In this document: positions 35,258 through 44,800 of the stretch, piece after piece
How the letters are laid out: each line of letters begins with the position of its first letter
Numbering within the stretch: position 1 is the first letter of the stretch
Made by a program: the position numbers and the translations under genes
Notes under the pieces: model-generated
The model's database searches: none
What the model saw: only the letters and a program-made list of their open reading frames with translations
Told to the model about the DNA's origin: nothing
Source: an uncultured Burkholderiales bacterium
Lineage (GTDB): Bacteria; Pseudomonadota; Gammaproteobacteria; Burkholderiales; Burkholderiaceae_C
DNA: 44,800 nt
Reading direction: 5' to 3'
Assembly (NCBI GenBank): GCA_903932865.1
Contig: CAIZHQ010000010.1
Span: 1-44,800 of the forward strand

Positions 35258-36790
35258 TTACAGCGGAATGTTCCCGTGCTTGCGCCATGGGTTGTCGAGT
35301 TTCTTGTCTTTGAGCATGACCAAAGAGCGGCAGATGCGCTTGCGGGTTTCGTGCGGTTGGATCACGTCGTCGATGAAGCCGCGTGCACCTGCGACAAAGG
35401 GGTTGGCAAAGCGGGCTTTGTATTCGGCTTCTTTGGCGGCCAGCTTTTCAGGGTCGCCCTTGTCTTCGCGGAAGATGATTTCCACCGCGCCTTTGGCACC
35501 CATGACGGCAATTTCGGCATTGGGCCAAGCAAAGTTCACGTCGCCACGCAAGTGCTTGGAAGCCATCACGTCGTAAGCGCCACCATAAGCCTTGCGGGTG
35601 ATGACGGTGATTTTCGGCACGGTGCACTCGGCGTACGCGTAGAGCAGCTTCGCGCCGTGTTTGATGATGCCGCCGTACTCTTGTGAGGTGCCGGGCATGA
35701 AACCAGGCACGTCCACAAAGGTGACCACGGGGATGTTGAAGGCGTCGCAAAAGCGCACAAAACGGGCCGCTTTGATAGAGCTTTTGATGTCCAAGCACCC
35801 GGCCAACACCAGGGGTTGGTTGGCCACGATGCCCACGGTTTGACCTTCCATGCGGGCAAAGCCGATCAGGATGTTTTTGGCGTAATCGGGTTGCAACTCA
35901 AAGAAATCGCCATCGTCCACGGTTTTGACGATGAGCTCTTTCATGTCGTAGGCTTTGTTGGGGTTCTCGGGCACCAAAGTGTCGAGGCTCATGTCCATGC
36001 GGCCTGATGGGTCACCACTGGCGCGCACCGGTGCTTTTTCGCGGTTGTTGAGCGGCAGGTAGTTGTACAGGCGGCGCAGCATGAGCAGCGCTTCCACGTC
36101 GTTCTCAAAGGCCATGTCGGCCACGCCACTCTTGGTGGTGTGCGTCAAAGCGCCGCCCAACTCTTCGGCTGTGACTTCTTCGTGCGTCACGGTCTTGACC
36201 ACTTCGGGTCCGGTCACAAACATGTAGGACGTGTCTTTGACCATGAAGATGAAGTCGGTGAGCGCTGGCGAATACACCGCACCACCGGCCGATGGGCCCA
36301 TGATCATGCTGATCTGGGGCACCACGCCGCTGGCCATGACGTTGCGCTGGAACACGTCGGCATAACCACCCAGCGAGGCCACGCCCTCTTGAATGCGGGC
36401 ACCGCCCGAGTCGTTCAGGCCAATCACGGGTGCGCCGACTTTCATGGCCTGGTCCATGACCTTGCAAATCTTCTCGGCGTGCGTCTCGGACAAAGCCCCA
36501 CCGTAGACGGTGAAGTCTTGGCTGTAGACAAAGACCAAACGGCCATTGATCATGCCGTAGCCCGTCACCACGCCATCGCCGGGAATCTTGTTGTCCTGCA
36601 TGCCAAAGTCGGTGCAGCGGTGCTCGACAAACATGTCCCACTCTTCAAAAGTGCCTTCGTCCAGCAGCACTTCGATGCGCTCACGCGCGGTGAGTTTGCC
36701 TTTGGCATGCTGCGCGTCGATGCGCTTTTGCCCGCCGCCCAAGCGGGCCGCGGCGCGCTTTTTTTCCAGTTGTTCAATGATGTCTTGCAT
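35258..36790 (-). CDS. pccB: propionyl-CoA carboxylase, carboxyltransferase subunit beta
   Basis: The 510-aa carboxyltransferase moves the carboxyl group from biotin to propionyl-CoA. It shows the crotonase-like halves with [59 protein letters not shown] and the conserved end KHGNIPL. The start [20 protein letters not shown] is typical of PccB. It lies between meaB and pccA on the minus strand, 34 and 20 bases away. The context with mutase and MeaB supports propionyl-CoA over acetyl-CoA as substrate. Confidence 0.95.
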   Translation of the reverse strand: MQDIIEQLEKKRAAARLGGGQKRIDAQHAKGKLTARERIEVLLDEGTFEEWDMFVEHRCTDFGMQDNKIPGDGVVTGYGMINGRLVFVYSQDFTVYGGALSETHAEKICKVMDQAMKVGAPVIGLNDSGGARIQEGVASLGGYADVFQRNVMASGVVPQISMIMGPSAGGAVYSPALTDFIFMVKDTSYMFVTGPEVVKTVTHEEVTAEELGGALTHTTKSGVADMAFENDVEALLMLRRLYNYLPLNNREKAPVRASGDPSGRMDMSLDTLVPENPNKAYDMKELIVKTVDDGDFFELQPDYAKNILIGFARMEGQTVGIVANQPLVLAGCLDIKSSIKAARFVRFCDAFNIPVVTFVDVPGFMPGTSQEYGGIIKHGAKLLYAYAECTVPKITVITRKAYGGAYDVMASKHLRGDVNFAWPNAEIAVMGAKGAVEIIFREDKGDPEKLAAKEAEYKARFANPFVAGARGFIDDVIQPHETRKRICRSLVMLKDKKLDNPWRKHGNIPL

Positions 36791-36824
36791 GGTGGCTCTC
36801 TCTTTTCTTCAGGAAGATTCGAAT

Positions 36825-37838
36825 TCAACCCAGTGCTTGGTAGGCGCTGAGCAGTTGACGGGCAGCCGTGGACGCGGCGAGCTGACCCGCGGCGACTTGC
36901 TGGCTGAGTTGGGGCAGCAGCGTTTGCACACGCGGCTGCGCCCGAAAATTGTGTTTGAGCCCAGCGTCGATGCGCTCCCACATCCACGACAGGGCTTGGT
37001 GCTGGCGTCGCTCGGCCATGCGGCCATTGGCTGATTGCAAGCTCTTGAATTCGGACACGGCCACCCAGAATGTGTCGACGCCCTGACCCAACAAGGCGCT
37101 CAGCTGCACCACCTTGGGGTGCCATTGGGTCGCATCGGCGTGCGCGTGACCCGAGCCGCCGTGCATGCCCAACAACTGCAAAGCGCTGGTGATTTGCAAC
37201 TCGGCGCGGGTGGCGGCCATGGCATCGAGGTCGGCCTTGTTGATGACCACCAAATCAGCGATTTCCATCACGCCTTTTTTGATGGCCTGCAAATCGTCGC
37301 CCGCGTTGGGCAGCTGCATCAGCACGAACATGTCGGTCATGTTGGCCACGGCGGTTTCGCTTTGGCCCACACCCACCGTCTCGACGATCACCACGTCATA
37401 GCCTGCGGCTTCACAGACCAGCATGGATTCACGAGTTTTCTCGGCCACACCGCCCAGCGTGCCACTGCTGGGGCTGGGGCGGATGTAGGCACGCTCATGG
37501 ACGCTGAGCAATTCCATGCGGGTCTTGTCGCCCAAGATGGAGCCGCCCGACACGGTGGAAGACGGATCGATGGTCAACACCGCCACCCGGTGGCCCTGCG
37601 CAATCAGGTGAAGGCCCAGCGCCTCAATGAAAGTGGACTTGCCCACACCCGGCACGCCGCTGATGCCCAGTCGGAACGATTTGCCCGTGTGCGGCAGCAT
37701 GGCGGTGAGCAACTCGTCGGCTTGGGCGCGGTGGTCCGTGCGGGTGGATTCGAGCAGCGTGATGGCTTTGGCCATGGCACGGCGCTGCACAGGCGAATCA
37801 CCTTGAAGCAAACCTGAGAGCAACTGATCCGGTGTCAC
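36825..37838 (-). CDS. meaB: MeaB-type G3E GTPase, mutase chaperone
   Basis: The product has 337 residues from a GTG at 37838, chosen because ACAGGA lies just before it and the upstream frame overlaps the mutase end without homology. The P-loop is GVPGVGKST (61-69). Further motifs are [31 protein letters not shown] (switch) and VINKADLD. MeaB/ArgK proteins use GTP to guard methylmalonyl-CoA mutase and load intact adenosylcobalamin. Position directly after the mutase gene (22 bases) confirms the partner. The C-terminal dimerisation region is present. Confidence 0.93.
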   Translation of the reverse strand: MTPDQLLSGLLQGDSPVQRRAMAKAITLLESTRTDHRAQADELLTAMLPHTGKSFRLGISGVPGVGKSTFIEALGLHLIAQGHRVAVLTIDPSSTVSGGSILGDKTRMELLSVHERAYIRPSPSSGTLGGVAEKTRESMLVCEAAGYDVVIVETVGVGQSETAVANMTDMFVLMQLPNAGDDLQAIKKGVMEIADLVVINKADLDAMAATRAELQITSALQLLGMHGGSGHAHADATQWHPKVVQLSALLGQGVDTFWVAVSEFKSLQSANGRMAERRQHQALSWMWERIDAGLKHNFRAQPRVQTLLPQLSQQVAAGQLAASTAARQLLSAYQALG

Positions 37839-37860
37839 GGCTGAGTCCTGTCTTTGGACA

Positions 37861-40038
37861 TCAAGCCAAAGCCTTCTTGATCTGCTCCAGCACATCTTTG
37901 GCGCTGACCGGAATCGGGGTACCGGGGCCGTAGATGCCTTTGACGCCCGCTTCGTAGAGCATGTCGTAGTCTTGGCGCGGGATCACACCGCCCACGAACA
38001 CGATGATGTCATCTGCGCCCTGCTTCTTCAGCTCGGCAATGATGGCGGGCACCAGGGTTTTGTGACCGGCTGCGAGGGTGGACACGCCCACGGCGTGTAC
38101 GTCGTTTTCAACCGCTTGGCGAGCGCACTCTTCGGGGGTCTGGAACAACGGGCCCATGTCCACATCAAAACCCAGGTCGGCAAACGCGGTGGCGACCACT
38201 TTGGCCCCCCGGTCGTGGCCGTCCTGGCCAAGCTTGGAAATCATCACGCGGGGGCGACGGCCCTGGGCGTCGGCAAAAGCGGCGATGTCGGCTTTGAGTT
38301 GGTTCCAGTATTCCATGGTGTCTCCCACGTTGTCGCCGTCGTCGTAGGCTGCGGCGTAAACGCCGGTGACCTTTTGCGTGTCGGCGCGGTGGCGGCCAAA
38401 GGCTTTTTCCAGCGCGTCCGAAATCTCACCTACCGTGGCGCGCAGTCGCACCGCCTGGATCGACAAGTCGAGCAGGTTGCCTTGGCCCGATTCGGCCGAC
38501 GCGGTCAAAGCGTCCAGCGCGGCTTGCACCTTCGCGCTGTCACGGCTGGCGCGAATCTTGGCCAATCGTTCGATCTGACCGTCACGCACACGCACGTTGT
38601 CAATGGACAAAGTCTCGATCGGGTCTTCTTTGGCCAGCTTGTATTTGTTCACGCCCACGATGACGTCTTTGCCCGAATCGATACGGGCCTGCTTTTCAGC
38701 GGCCGCCGCTTCGATCTTGAGCTTGGCCCAGCCGCTGCCCACCGCCTTGGTCATACCGCCCATGGCCTCGACTTCTTCGATGATGGCCCAGGCCTTGTCG
38801 GCCATTTCTTGCGTCAGGCTCTCCATCATGTAGCTGCCAGCCCAAGGGTCGATCACGTTGGTGATGTGGGTTTCTTCTTGGATGATGAGCTGCGTGTTGC
38901 GGGCAATGCGCGAAGAAAACTCGGTGGGCAACGCAATCGCTTCGTCAAACGAGTTGGTGTGCAGCGACTGGGTGCCGCCAAACACGGCCGCCATGGCTTC
39001 GATGGTGGTGCGCACCACGTTGTTGTAGGGGTCCTGCTCGGTGAGCGACCAGCCCGAGGTCTGGCTGTGCGTGCGCAGCATCAGGCTCTTGGGGTTCTTC
39101 GCGTCAAAGCCCTTCATGATGCGGCACCACAGCAAACGGGCTGCACGCATCTTGGCGATCTCCAGATAGAAGTTCATGCCCACCGCCCAGAAGAAGCTCA
39201 GGCGACCGGCGAACTCGTCCACGTCCATGCCCTTGGCCATGGCGGTCTTCACGTATTCTTTGCCGTCGGCCAGGGTGAAGGCCATCTCGAGCGCTTGGTT
39301 GGCACCGGCTTCTTGCATGTGGTAGCCCGAGATCGAAATCGAGTTGAACTTGGGCATGTTCTTGGCCGTGTACTCGATGATGTCGCCGATGATCTTCATC
39401 GACGGCTCGGGCGGGTAAATGTAGGTGTTGCGCACCATGAACTCTTTCAGAATGTCGTTCTGAATGGTTCCAGACAGTTTGTCTTGCGAGACGCCCTGCT
39501 CTTCGGCCGCCACCACGTAGCCCGCCAGCACGGGCAACACCGCGCCGTTCATGGTCATGGACACGCTGACTTTGTCCAGCGGGATCTGGTCAAAGAGGAT
39601 CTTCATGTCCTCGACCGAGTCGATGGCCACACCGGCTTTGCCCACGTCGCCCGTCACGCGAGGGTGGTCGGAGTCGTAGCCGCGGTGCGTGGCCAAGTCA
39701 AACGCGACCGACACGCCCTGCCCGCCTGCAGCCAAGGCCTTGCGGTAAAACGCGTTGGATTCTTCGGCGGTGGAAAAGCCTGCGTACTGGCGGATGGTCC
39801 AGGGGCGCACGGCGTACATGGTGGCTTGTGGGCCGCGCAAAAAGGGCTCAAAGCCCGGCAACGTGTTGGCGTAAGGCAGGTTGACCGTGTCTTCAGCGGT
39901 GTACAGCGGCTTGACGACGATGCCGTCCGGCGTCTTCCAGTTCAGGGCGTTCACATCGCCGCCGGGGGCGGATTTGACCGCTGCTTTTTGCCAGACTTCC
40001 AGGTTGGAAGCGTTGAATTCAAAGGATTTGGAGGTCAT
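37861..40038 (-). CDS. adenosylcobalamin-dependent methylmalonyl-CoA mutase
   Basis: The 725-aa single-chain mutase converts R-methylmalonyl-CoA to succinyl-CoA. The N-terminal TIM barrel (about 40-560) includes [37 protein letters not shown] and [20 protein letters not shown]. The C-terminal B12 domain (about 590-725) has the cobalt-binding His608 in [13 protein letters not shown] and [11 protein letters not shown]. The ATG at 40038 gives the family start [10 protein letters not shown]; a TTG seven codons earlier is unlikely. First gene of the operon with meaB, pccB, pccA and the VOC gene. The divergent GntR gene is the probable regulator. It resembles E. coli ScpA/Sbm. Confidence 0.96.
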   Translation of the reverse strand: MTSKSFEFNASNLEVWQKAAVKSAPGGDVNALNWKTPDGIVVKPLYTAEDTVNLPYANTLPGFEPFLRGPQATMYAVRPWTIRQYAGFSTAEESNAFYRKALAAGGQGVSVAFDLATHRGYDSDHPRVTGDVGKAGVAIDSVEDMKILFDQIPLDKVSVSMTMNGAVLPVLAGYVVAAEEQGVSQDKLSGTIQNDILKEFMVRNTYIYPPEPSMKIIGDIIEYTAKNMPKFNSISISGYHMQEAGANQALEMAFTLADGKEYVKTAMAKGMDVDEFAGRLSFFWAVGMNFYLEIAKMRAARLLWCRIMKGFDAKNPKSLMLRTHSQTSGWSLTEQDPYNNVVRTTIEAMAAVFGGTQSLHTNSFDEAIALPTEFSSRIARNTQLIIQEETHITNVIDPWAGSYMMESLTQEMADKAWAIIEEVEAMGGMTKAVGSGWAKLKIEAAAAEKQARIDSGKDVIVGVNKYKLAKEDPIETLSIDNVRVRDGQIERLAKIRASRDSAKVQAALDALTASAESGQGNLLDLSIQAVRLRATVGEISDALEKAFGRHRADTQKVTGVYAAAYDDGDNVGDTMEYWNQLKADIAAFADAQGRRPRVMISKLGQDGHDRGAKVVATAFADLGFDVDMGPLFQTPEECARQAVENDVHAVGVSTLAAGHKTLVPAIIAELKKQGADDIIVFVGGVIPRQDYDMLYEAGVKGIYGPGTPIPVSAKDVLEQIKKALA

Positions 40039-40222
40039 GGCGCTGTGCTTTCGGGACAAAAATGGCTGAGCCGGATTTTGGCAGCCTGGGGCTGCCTACT
40101 GGCTGACAAGTACCGTGATTCATAATTATTGATGCAGAATATTTTAACCGGCTTACAATTGAGTATCTGAAAAAGTTTCTGTCAACGCCTCAAAAACCGG
40201 TTTCCCCGGCACGCCACGCCTC

Positions 40223-40858
40223 ATGTCCGCCCTGTCCCTCGCCCCCCGCGCTCTGTACGAAGAAGTTGCCGAACTGATGCGGCAGCGGATTTTTGCGCGC
40301 GAAATGGAGCCCGGCAGCTGGATTGACGAGTTGCGCATCGCCGAGGCGCTGGGCATCAGTCGCACCCCCCTGCGCGAAGCCCTGAAGGTACTGGCCGCCG
40401 AAGGCCTGGTGACCATGAAGGTGCGCCGAGGCGCTTATGTGACCGAGGTCAGCGAGAAAGACCTGCGCGATGTGTACCACCTGCTGGCCCTGCTCGAATC
40501 AGACGCCGCCCGCGTGGTGGCGCAAAGCGCCAGCTCTGAACAAACAGCGCAAATCGCAGCCTTGCACCAGAACCTGGAAGAGGCCGTGGGCAACCGCGAC
40601 CGTTTCTTCGAGATCAACGAAGCCTTTCACATGCTGCTGCTGGAATTGGCCAACAACCGCTGGCGCGACCAGATGGTGGCCGACCTGCGCAAGGTGATGA
40701 AACTCAACCGCCACAGCTCCTTGTTCAAGGAAGGCCGGATTGAACAATCCTTGGCCGAGCACCGGGCGATTGTCGAGGCACTGAAGGCACGCCAGCCAGA
40801 AGTAGCCGCCGAACGCATGACCGCTCACTTCTTGAACGGCCTGCAGGCCGCCCAGTAA
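40223..40858 (+). CDS. GntR-family (FadR/FCD subgroup) regulator
   Basis: The 211-aa protein has an N-terminal winged helix (about 10-75, LRIAEALGISRTPLREALKV) and an all-helical FCD-type ligand domain (about 85-205, with FHMLLLELANNRW and EHRAIVEALKAR and its conserved histidines). It is divergent from the mutase operon and most likely controls it in response to a propionate-derived or organic acid ligand. The 184-base gap is AT-rich with TTGACA (minus, 40180-40185), but I could not define a convincing -10 box. The target is inferred from position. Confidence 0.88.
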   Translation: MSALSLAPRALYEEVAELMRQRIFAREMEPGSWIDELRIAEALGISRTPLREALKVLAAEGLVTMKVRRGAYVTEVSEKDLRDVYHLLALLESDAARVVAQSASSEQTAQIAALHQNLEEAVGNRDRFFEINEAFHMLLLELANNRWRDQMVADLRKVMKLNRHSSLFKEGRIEQSLAEHRAIVEALKARQPEVAAERMTAHFLNGLQAAQ

Positions 40859-40871
40859 GCGATCCAAAGAC

Positions 40872-41333
40872 TCAGGCGCGCTTTTTGGCGGGGCCACCCG
40901 ACAAAGCGCCCAGGAATGCCAGAACGAAGTTGCAATCTTCATCCTGCAACACGCGCATGTCGCCCAAAGCCACGGGGGCCACATAACCACGGATGACTTG
41001 AAGTGCAGCAACGCGCTCATCGATTTTGACCACCACGGCACCCGCCAAACGCTCCAAGGCGGGCGCATCCAACGTGCCGTGATCTCGTTCGCTGAGCAAC
41101 AGCGCGATCTCGGCCAAGGTGAAACCCAGATCCTTCAGATGCCGAATCGCCTTGAGCCGATCCTGCGTGTCACAGCCATATTGGCGATAACCGGCTTCGG
41201 TTCGGCTTCGGGGCGCAATCAAGCCCGCATCCTCGTACAAGCGCAATTGGCCGCGGGTCACGCCAGCGGATTTGCACAAGACGCTGGTGGTCTGCAAGGC
41301 CTTGAAATCATGGGCGGTGGTCAGAATTTTCAT
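40872..41333 (-). CDS. MerR-family regulator
   Basis: The 153-aa product has the MerR winged helix (about 18-85: AGVTRGQLRLYEDAGLIAPR, AGYRQYG, IRHLKDLGFTLAEIALLL). A short effector region with two non-adjacent cysteines follows, one of them in DEDCNFVLAFL. No metal-binding cysteine cluster is seen, so it is more likely a redox or organic-ligand sensor. It is divergent from the SDR gene. Both promoters have unusually long 19-20 base spacers covering related inverted repeats, the hallmark of MerR control. The inducer is unknown. Confidence 0.87.
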   Translation of the reverse strand: MKILTTAHDFKALQTTSVLCKSAGVTRGQLRLYEDAGLIAPRSRTEAGYRQYGCDTQDRLKAIRHLKDLGFTLAEIALLLSERDHGTLDAPALERLAGAVVVKIDERVAALQVIRGYVAPVALGDMRVLQDEDCNFVLAFLGALSGGPAKKRA

Positions 41334-41343
41334 ATTGCGCCCA

Positions 41344-41439
41344 TGCTAAACCCGGCACCCAAGGACCGGGTCAAGGAGATTTCAAAGGCCTTTGACAAAA
41401 CAATCGCTTGACATGGCACCAAGGTACCGGGTTTTCAAT
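41344..41439. promoter_or_regulatory. divergent MerR-type promoters with duplicated operator
   Basis: Plus strand: TTGACA (41408-41413), then a 20-base spacer and TTCAAT. Minus strand: TTGACC (41369-41374), then 20 bases and TAGCAT (41343-41348). The spacers hold related sequences GGCACCAAGGTACCGGGT (41415-41432) and GGCACCCAAGGACCGGGT (41354-41371), identical at 15 of 18 positions, each with inverted symmetry. Long spacers with a dyad between -35 and -10 are typical of promoters that MerR proteins activate by DNA distortion. Confidence 0.65.
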
Positions 41440-41473
41440 GCGTTCTTCAACACCCGCAACAAGGAAGTTCGCC

Positions 41474-42271
41474 ATGAACAAGCACCCAACACCCCAAAAA
41501 ACAGCCCTCATCACCGGGGCCTCATCGGGCATAGGCCAGGCGCTGGCCCATCACTTTGCACAAGACGGCTACCAACTCGTTCTGGCTGCCCGCAGCGTGG
41601 CCAAGATGCAAGCCCTGGCCGACGATTTGCAGCAGCAATTCAAGGTACAGGTCACCGTCATAGGTGCAGACTTGGAAACCGAAGCGGGTGCCGTGCAGTT
41701 GCACGCCGACATTCAGGCACACGGCATGGTTTTGAGTGCCTTGGTCAACAACGCAGGTTACGGTGGATTTGGCGAGTTCAGGGACACGCAGCTCAGGTCC
41801 GAGCTGGCCATGATGCAACTCAACATGAACACGGTGGTGGTACTGAGCAAGCTGTTCCTGCCAGATTTGCTCGCAACGCGCGGCAAGATTTTGAACACCG
41901 CGTCCACGGCGGCATTTCAGCCAGGGCCTTACATGGCGGTGTACTACGCCACCAAGGCCTTTGTCTTGAGTTTCTCGGAGGCCCTGGCGTGTGAGCTGGA
42001 AGACACCGGCGTCACGGTGACCGCGCTTTGCCCGGGCCCCACAGCCTCGGGCTTTCAAGACAAAGCCCAACTGGGCAACTCAGCCCTGATCAAAGGCAAG
42101 AAACTGCCCACATCCAAACAGGTGGCCGCCTTGGGTTACCGCGCCATGCAGCGCGGCCAGCGAGTCTATATACCGGGCCTCATGAACTGGGCCATGGCGC
42201 AAAGCATGCGCTTGACGCCGCGCAATCTGGCCACCAAAGTGGTGAAGATTTTGACCCGCCCCATCGCTTGA
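41474..42271 (+). CDS. short-chain dehydrogenase/reductase
   Basis: From the ATG at 41474, with AAGGAA before it, the product has 265 residues of classical SDR type. The NAD(P)-binding TGASSGIG is near the N-terminus (14-21), NNAGYGG follows, and the catalytic pair is Tyr157/Lys161 in VYYATKAF. The later CPGPTASGFQDKA is typical of SDRs. The cofactor is probably NADP given the Arg in AARSVAK. Substrate unknown. It is the target of the divergent MerR regulator and is followed after 10 bases by a membrane protein, so the two form an inducible pair. Confidence 0.9.
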   Translation: MNKHPTPQKTALITGASSGIGQALAHHFAQDGYQLVLAARSVAKMQALADDLQQQFKVQVTVIGADLETEAGAVQLHADIQAHGMVLSALVNNAGYGGFGEFRDTQLRSELAMMQLNMNTVVVLSKLFLPDLLATRGKILNTASTAAFQPGPYMAVYYATKAFVLSFSEALACELEDTGVTVTALCPGPTASGFQDKAQLGNSALIKGKKLPTSKQVAALGYRAMQRGQRVYIPGLMNWAMAQSMRLTPRNLATKVVKILTRPIA

Positions 42272-42281
42272 GAGCTACGCC

Positions 42282-42770
42282 ATGATCCACCAATTGAACA
42301 ACTACTTCAGCGCAGAAAAGCAAGAAAGCGTGATCTTCATCGCCGTGGGAATGGTGGCCATTGGCGTGAGCGCCTGGCTTTGGATGAACGGTCATCGGCT
42401 GAAATCCATGGCCTACCCGCTGGTCATCATTGCGCTGATGCAAATGGTGGTAGGCGTGTCGATTTACCTGCGCACCGACAACCAAGTCGCCACCCTGAGC
42501 GCGCAACTGCAGCGGGAACCTGCGGCACTGAAGGCCCAAGAAATTCCACGCATGCAAACGGTTATGAAAAACTTTTCGATCTACAAGGGGGTCGAAATGG
42601 TGCTGCTGATCCTCGGGCTGGGCATGCTTGCTTTTTGGCAGCGCTACGACCTCGCAGCCGGAATCGGTATCGGCTTGGTCTTGCAGTCGGCTTTGACGCT
42701 GACGCTGGATATCTTCGCAGAAACCCGAGGATCCAGTTATTTGTCTGCCCTGCACGCCATGCCCGGCTGA
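42282..42770 (+). CDS. membrane protein of unknown function (four TM segments)
   Basis: This 162-aa protein has four hydrophobic segments at about 17-35, 43-62, 103-121 and 125-146, with a soluble loop of about 40 residues between the second and third (TDNQVATLSAQLQRE). I do not recognise a named family. It follows the SDR by 10 bases and is probably induced with it. The gene converges with dusA; the 36 bases between show no clear terminator. Confidence 0.75.
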   Translation: MIHQLNNYFSAEKQESVIFIAVGMVAIGVSAWLWMNGHRLKSMAYPLVIIALMQMVVGVSIYLRTDNQVATLSAQLQREPAALKAQEIPRMQTVMKNFSIYKGVEMVLLILGLGMLAFWQRYDLAAGIGIGLVLQSALTLTLDIFAETRGSSYLSALHAMPG

Positions 42771-42806
42771 TGCATGGGGCATGGCCTTGAGACCCGCGGC
42801 GCTCGT

Positions 42807-43844
42807 TCAGTCGGTGACCACCGCGCCCCGCGCCAGCGCAGCGCGGGCCGATTGCCAGACTTCACGCGGCGGCAAGGGTTTGAGCTTGTGGTCACTCCAG
42901 ACCTGTCGCCACAAACGCCCGCCGCGCTGGCCGTGGTACAGGCCAAGCATGTGGCGGGCAATGGCGTACCAAGGGCAGCCGTCTTCGGCAAAGGTACGCT
43001 CCATGTAGGCCACCATGGCCTCTTCGACCGCCTCGCGGCTGGGCACCTCGTGGGGGTCGCCGTGAAATGCAGCGTCCCAAGTGCCCAAAAGCCAGGGGTT
43101 GTAATAGGCCTCACGCCCCACCATCACGCCATCGGTCTGCTGCAAATGGTGCGCAATGTCTTCGTTAGTCTTGATGCCGCCGTTCACCGCAATCACCAGC
43201 GATGGAAAGTCTTTTTTGAGCTGATAAGCCAGCTCGTAACGCAGTGGCGGGATCTCGCGGTTTTCTTTCGGCGACAGGCCGTCGAGCCAAGCATTGCGGG
43301 CATGCACGATGAAGACACGGCAACCGGCCTCGCTCACCGTGCCCACAAAGTCGCGCACAAAATCGTAGCTCTCGATGCGGTCCAGACCAATGCGGTGCTT
43401 CACCGTCACCGGCACATCCACGACATCGAGCATGGCTTTCACGCCATCGGCCACGGTGCGCGGCTCGTTCATCAGGCAAGCGCCAAACGCGCCGCGCTGC
43501 ACCCGGTCACTTGGGCAGCCGCAGTTCAGGTTGATCTCGTCATAACCCCACTCCTGGCCCAGCTTGGCGGCATGGGCCAAATCGGCCGCATCGCTGCCGC
43601 CCAATTGCAAAGCCACAGGGTGCTCTTCGGCGTTGAAGCGCAGGTGCCGCTGCACACTGCCGTGGCGCAAGGCACCGGTGGTCACCATTTCGGTGTAGAG
43701 CAAGGTGTGGCGGGTCAACAGACGGTGGAAAAACCGGCAATGCCGATCGGTCCAGTCCATCATCGGCGCAACGCTGAGTCGCCACGGGCTCAGGGGTGGA
43801 TGGCGGCTGTTTTTGATTTCTGAAATGGGCTGCATGGAAGGCAT
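42807..43844 (-). CDS. dusA: tRNA-dihydrouridine(20/20a) synthase
   Basis: The 345-aa flavoenzyme reduces uridines in the tRNA D-loop. Motifs are [17 protein letters not shown] (FMN-binding start), LQLGGSD, the catalytic Cys in [44 protein letters not shown] (DusA-specific) and [12 protein letters not shown]. Length fits DusA. The ATG at 43844 adds about 20 residues before the conserved core; an ATG three codons later is also possible. It is divergent from hemE. Confidence 0.95.
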   Translation of the reverse strand: MPSMQPISEIKNSRHPPLSPWRLSVAPMMDWTDRHCRFFHRLLTRHTLLYTEMVTTGALRHGSVQRHLRFNAEEHPVALQLGGSDAADLAHAAKLGQEWGYDEINLNCGCPSDRVQRGAFGACLMNEPRTVADGVKAMLDVVDVPVTVKHRIGLDRIESYDFVRDFVGTVSEAGCRVFIVHARNAWLDGLSPKENREIPPLRYELAYQLKKDFPSLVIAVNGGIKTNEDIAHHLQQTDGVMVGREAYYNPWLLGTWDAAFHGDPHEVPSREAVEEAMVAYMERTFAEDGCPWYAIARHMLGLYHGQRGGRLWRQVWSDHKLKPLPPREVWQSARAALARGAVVTD

Positions 43845-43943
43845 TTTTGAACATGTTGTGCAGACGCACGGCGCACGAAGTCAAGATTTGGATCGCAAGG
43901 GTCAACCGGTTGGAACACCCAGACCGAAGGCATGGACGACATT

Positions 43944-43962
43944 CTCGCAGCTCCCCTGCGAG
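43944..43962. repeat. small hairpin between dusA and hemE
   Basis: CTCGCAG-CTCCC-CTGCGAG has perfect 7-base arms and a 5-base loop. It lies between divergent genes, without a T-tract on either side, so it may be an operator or chance. Nothing else was recognised in this 256-base gap. Confidence 0.3.
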
Positions 43963-44100
43963 GGAGCCCACCCATGCTGGCGCGGGCAACCTCCTGATGC
44001 GCCAACGTCACCAACAAGAGCCGGAAACTGTGGCCGGGAACCACGCAACCCAGGACAGCGGGTCATCGGTCCATGGCTTGGAGCCTGCGACAATCTGGGC

Positions 44101-44800
44101 ATGCATCATTCATCTTTTGCCCCCCTCCAAAACGACAGCTTCTTGCGCGCCTGCCTGCGCCAAGCCACTGACCACACCCCCGTCTGGCTCATGCGCCAAG
44201 CCGGGCGCTACCTGCCCGAGTACTGCGCCACCCGCGCCAAAGCCGGCAGCTTCATGGGCCTGGCCACCAACGTCGACTTCGCCACCGAAGTCACCCTGCA
44301 GCCCCTCGACCGTTACCCGCTGGATGCGTCCATTCTGTTCAGCGACATCCTCACGGTGCCCGACGCCATGGGCCTGGGCCTGAGCTTCGCCATAGGCGAA
44401 GGCCCCCGCTTTGCCAAAAACGTGCGCGACGAAGCCGCTGTGGCAGAACTCGCTGTGCCTGACATGAACAAGCTGCGCTACGTGTTCGACGCGGTGACCA
44501 GCATCCGCAGGGCGCTGAACGGCCGCGTGCCCCTCATCGGCTTTTCCGGCAGCCCTTGGACGCTGGCGTGCTACATGGTCGAAGGCGCAGGCTCGGACGA
44601 CTACCGCCATGTCAAAACCCTGATGTACAGCCGCCCGGACCTGATGCACCGCATCCTGACCATCAACGCCGATGCGGTGGCCCTGTACCTGAACACCCAA
44701 ATCGAAGCCGGTGCGCAAGCCGTCATGGTGTTTGACAGCTGGGGCGGCGTGCTGGCCGACGGCGCGTTCCAAGAATTCAGCCTGGCCTACACCGCCCGCG
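44101..44800 (+). CDS. hemE: uroporphyrinogen decarboxylase, 5' part
   Basis: An ATG at 44101 opens a frame to the window end, giving the first 233 of about 365 residues. HemE decarboxylates uroporphyrinogen III to coproporphyrinogen III in haem synthesis. Seen are the substrate-binding [15 protein letters not shown] block near residue 28, [18 protein letters not shown] with the catalytic Asp, and [25 protein letters not shown] appears close to the edge. No frameshift or missing motif is apparent in the visible part. It is divergent from dusA. Confidence 0.96.
   Translation, partial: MHHSSFAPLQNDSFLRACLRQATDHTPVWLMRQAGRYLPEYCATRAKAGSFMGLATNVDFATEVTLQPLDRYPLDASILFSDILTVPDAMGLGLSFAIGEGPRFAKNVRDEAAVAELAVPDMNKLRYVFDAVTSIRRALNGRVPLIGFSGSPWTLACYMVEGAGSDDYRHVKTLMYSRPDLMHRILTINADAVALYLNTQIEAGAQAVMVFDSWGGVLADGAFQEFSLAYTAR

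Noticed and set aside
37972..40125. Plus-strand frame of 717 codons opposite the mutase gene
   Set aside because: Antisense shadow of a high-GC gene; no start signal and no domain.

Overview
The window looks like a chromosomal stretch from a betaproteobacterium of the family Comamonadaceae (order Burkholderiales). This rests on the content and order of the core genes: a long bifunctional PutA with a divergent Lrp regulator, an iscR-iscS-iscU-iscA-hscB-hscA-fdx operon followed by dnaQ, a Bug-type solute receptor, intracellular PHB depolymerase, a mutase-MeaB-carboxylase operon, and a GC-rich repeat inside putA that resembles a dispersed Comamonadaceae repeat. The genus cannot be fixed from the sequence alone.

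Positions 1-10900 are accessory and visibly less GC-rich than what follows. They start with the 3' part of an SRAP (YedK/HMCES-type) gene. Then come a DUF3024 gene with a small partner, a truncated second SRAP gene, a tightly overlapping four-gene operon of toxin-antitoxin type (DUF4258, DUF2283, XRE, BrnA/CopG-like), a secreted trypsin-like protease coupled to a membrane protein, and a DUF2130 coiled-coil protein. Next are remains of a MORC/GHKL ATPase operon that had lost its ATP-binding centre, a 247-aa unknown, and a three-gene module ending in a tyrosine recombinase (9324-10673) that abuts putA. This reads as an integrated element plus debris of older ones.

Positions 10902-15720 hold proline catabolism (putA, Lrp-type regulator) and a DCC-family protein with a frameshifted end. 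Positions 15961-19912 hold a small catabolic-looking cassette of CocE/NonD hydrolase, Bug receptor and divergent LysR regulator with a good LysR box. About 590 bases without a gene separate it from tRNA-Val(CAC).

Positions 20502-28947 (minus strand) are core: tRNA-Val with terminator, dnaQ, the complete isc operon with an IscR-type operator, and uvrB. Divergent from uvrB run an aromatic/aspartate aminotransferase and then phaZ with a soluble RnfB-like ferredoxin. phaZ carries a lysine/alanine-rich tail.

Positions 32701-40038 (minus strand) are the propionyl-CoA to succinyl-CoA operon: methylmalonyl-CoA mutase, MeaB chaperone, PccB, PccA and a glyoxalase-fold protein likely to be the epimerase, with a GntR regulator divergent from it. 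The window ends with a MerR/SDR divergent pair that shares two related operators with 19-20 base promoter spacers, a small membrane protein, dusA, and the first two thirds of hemE.
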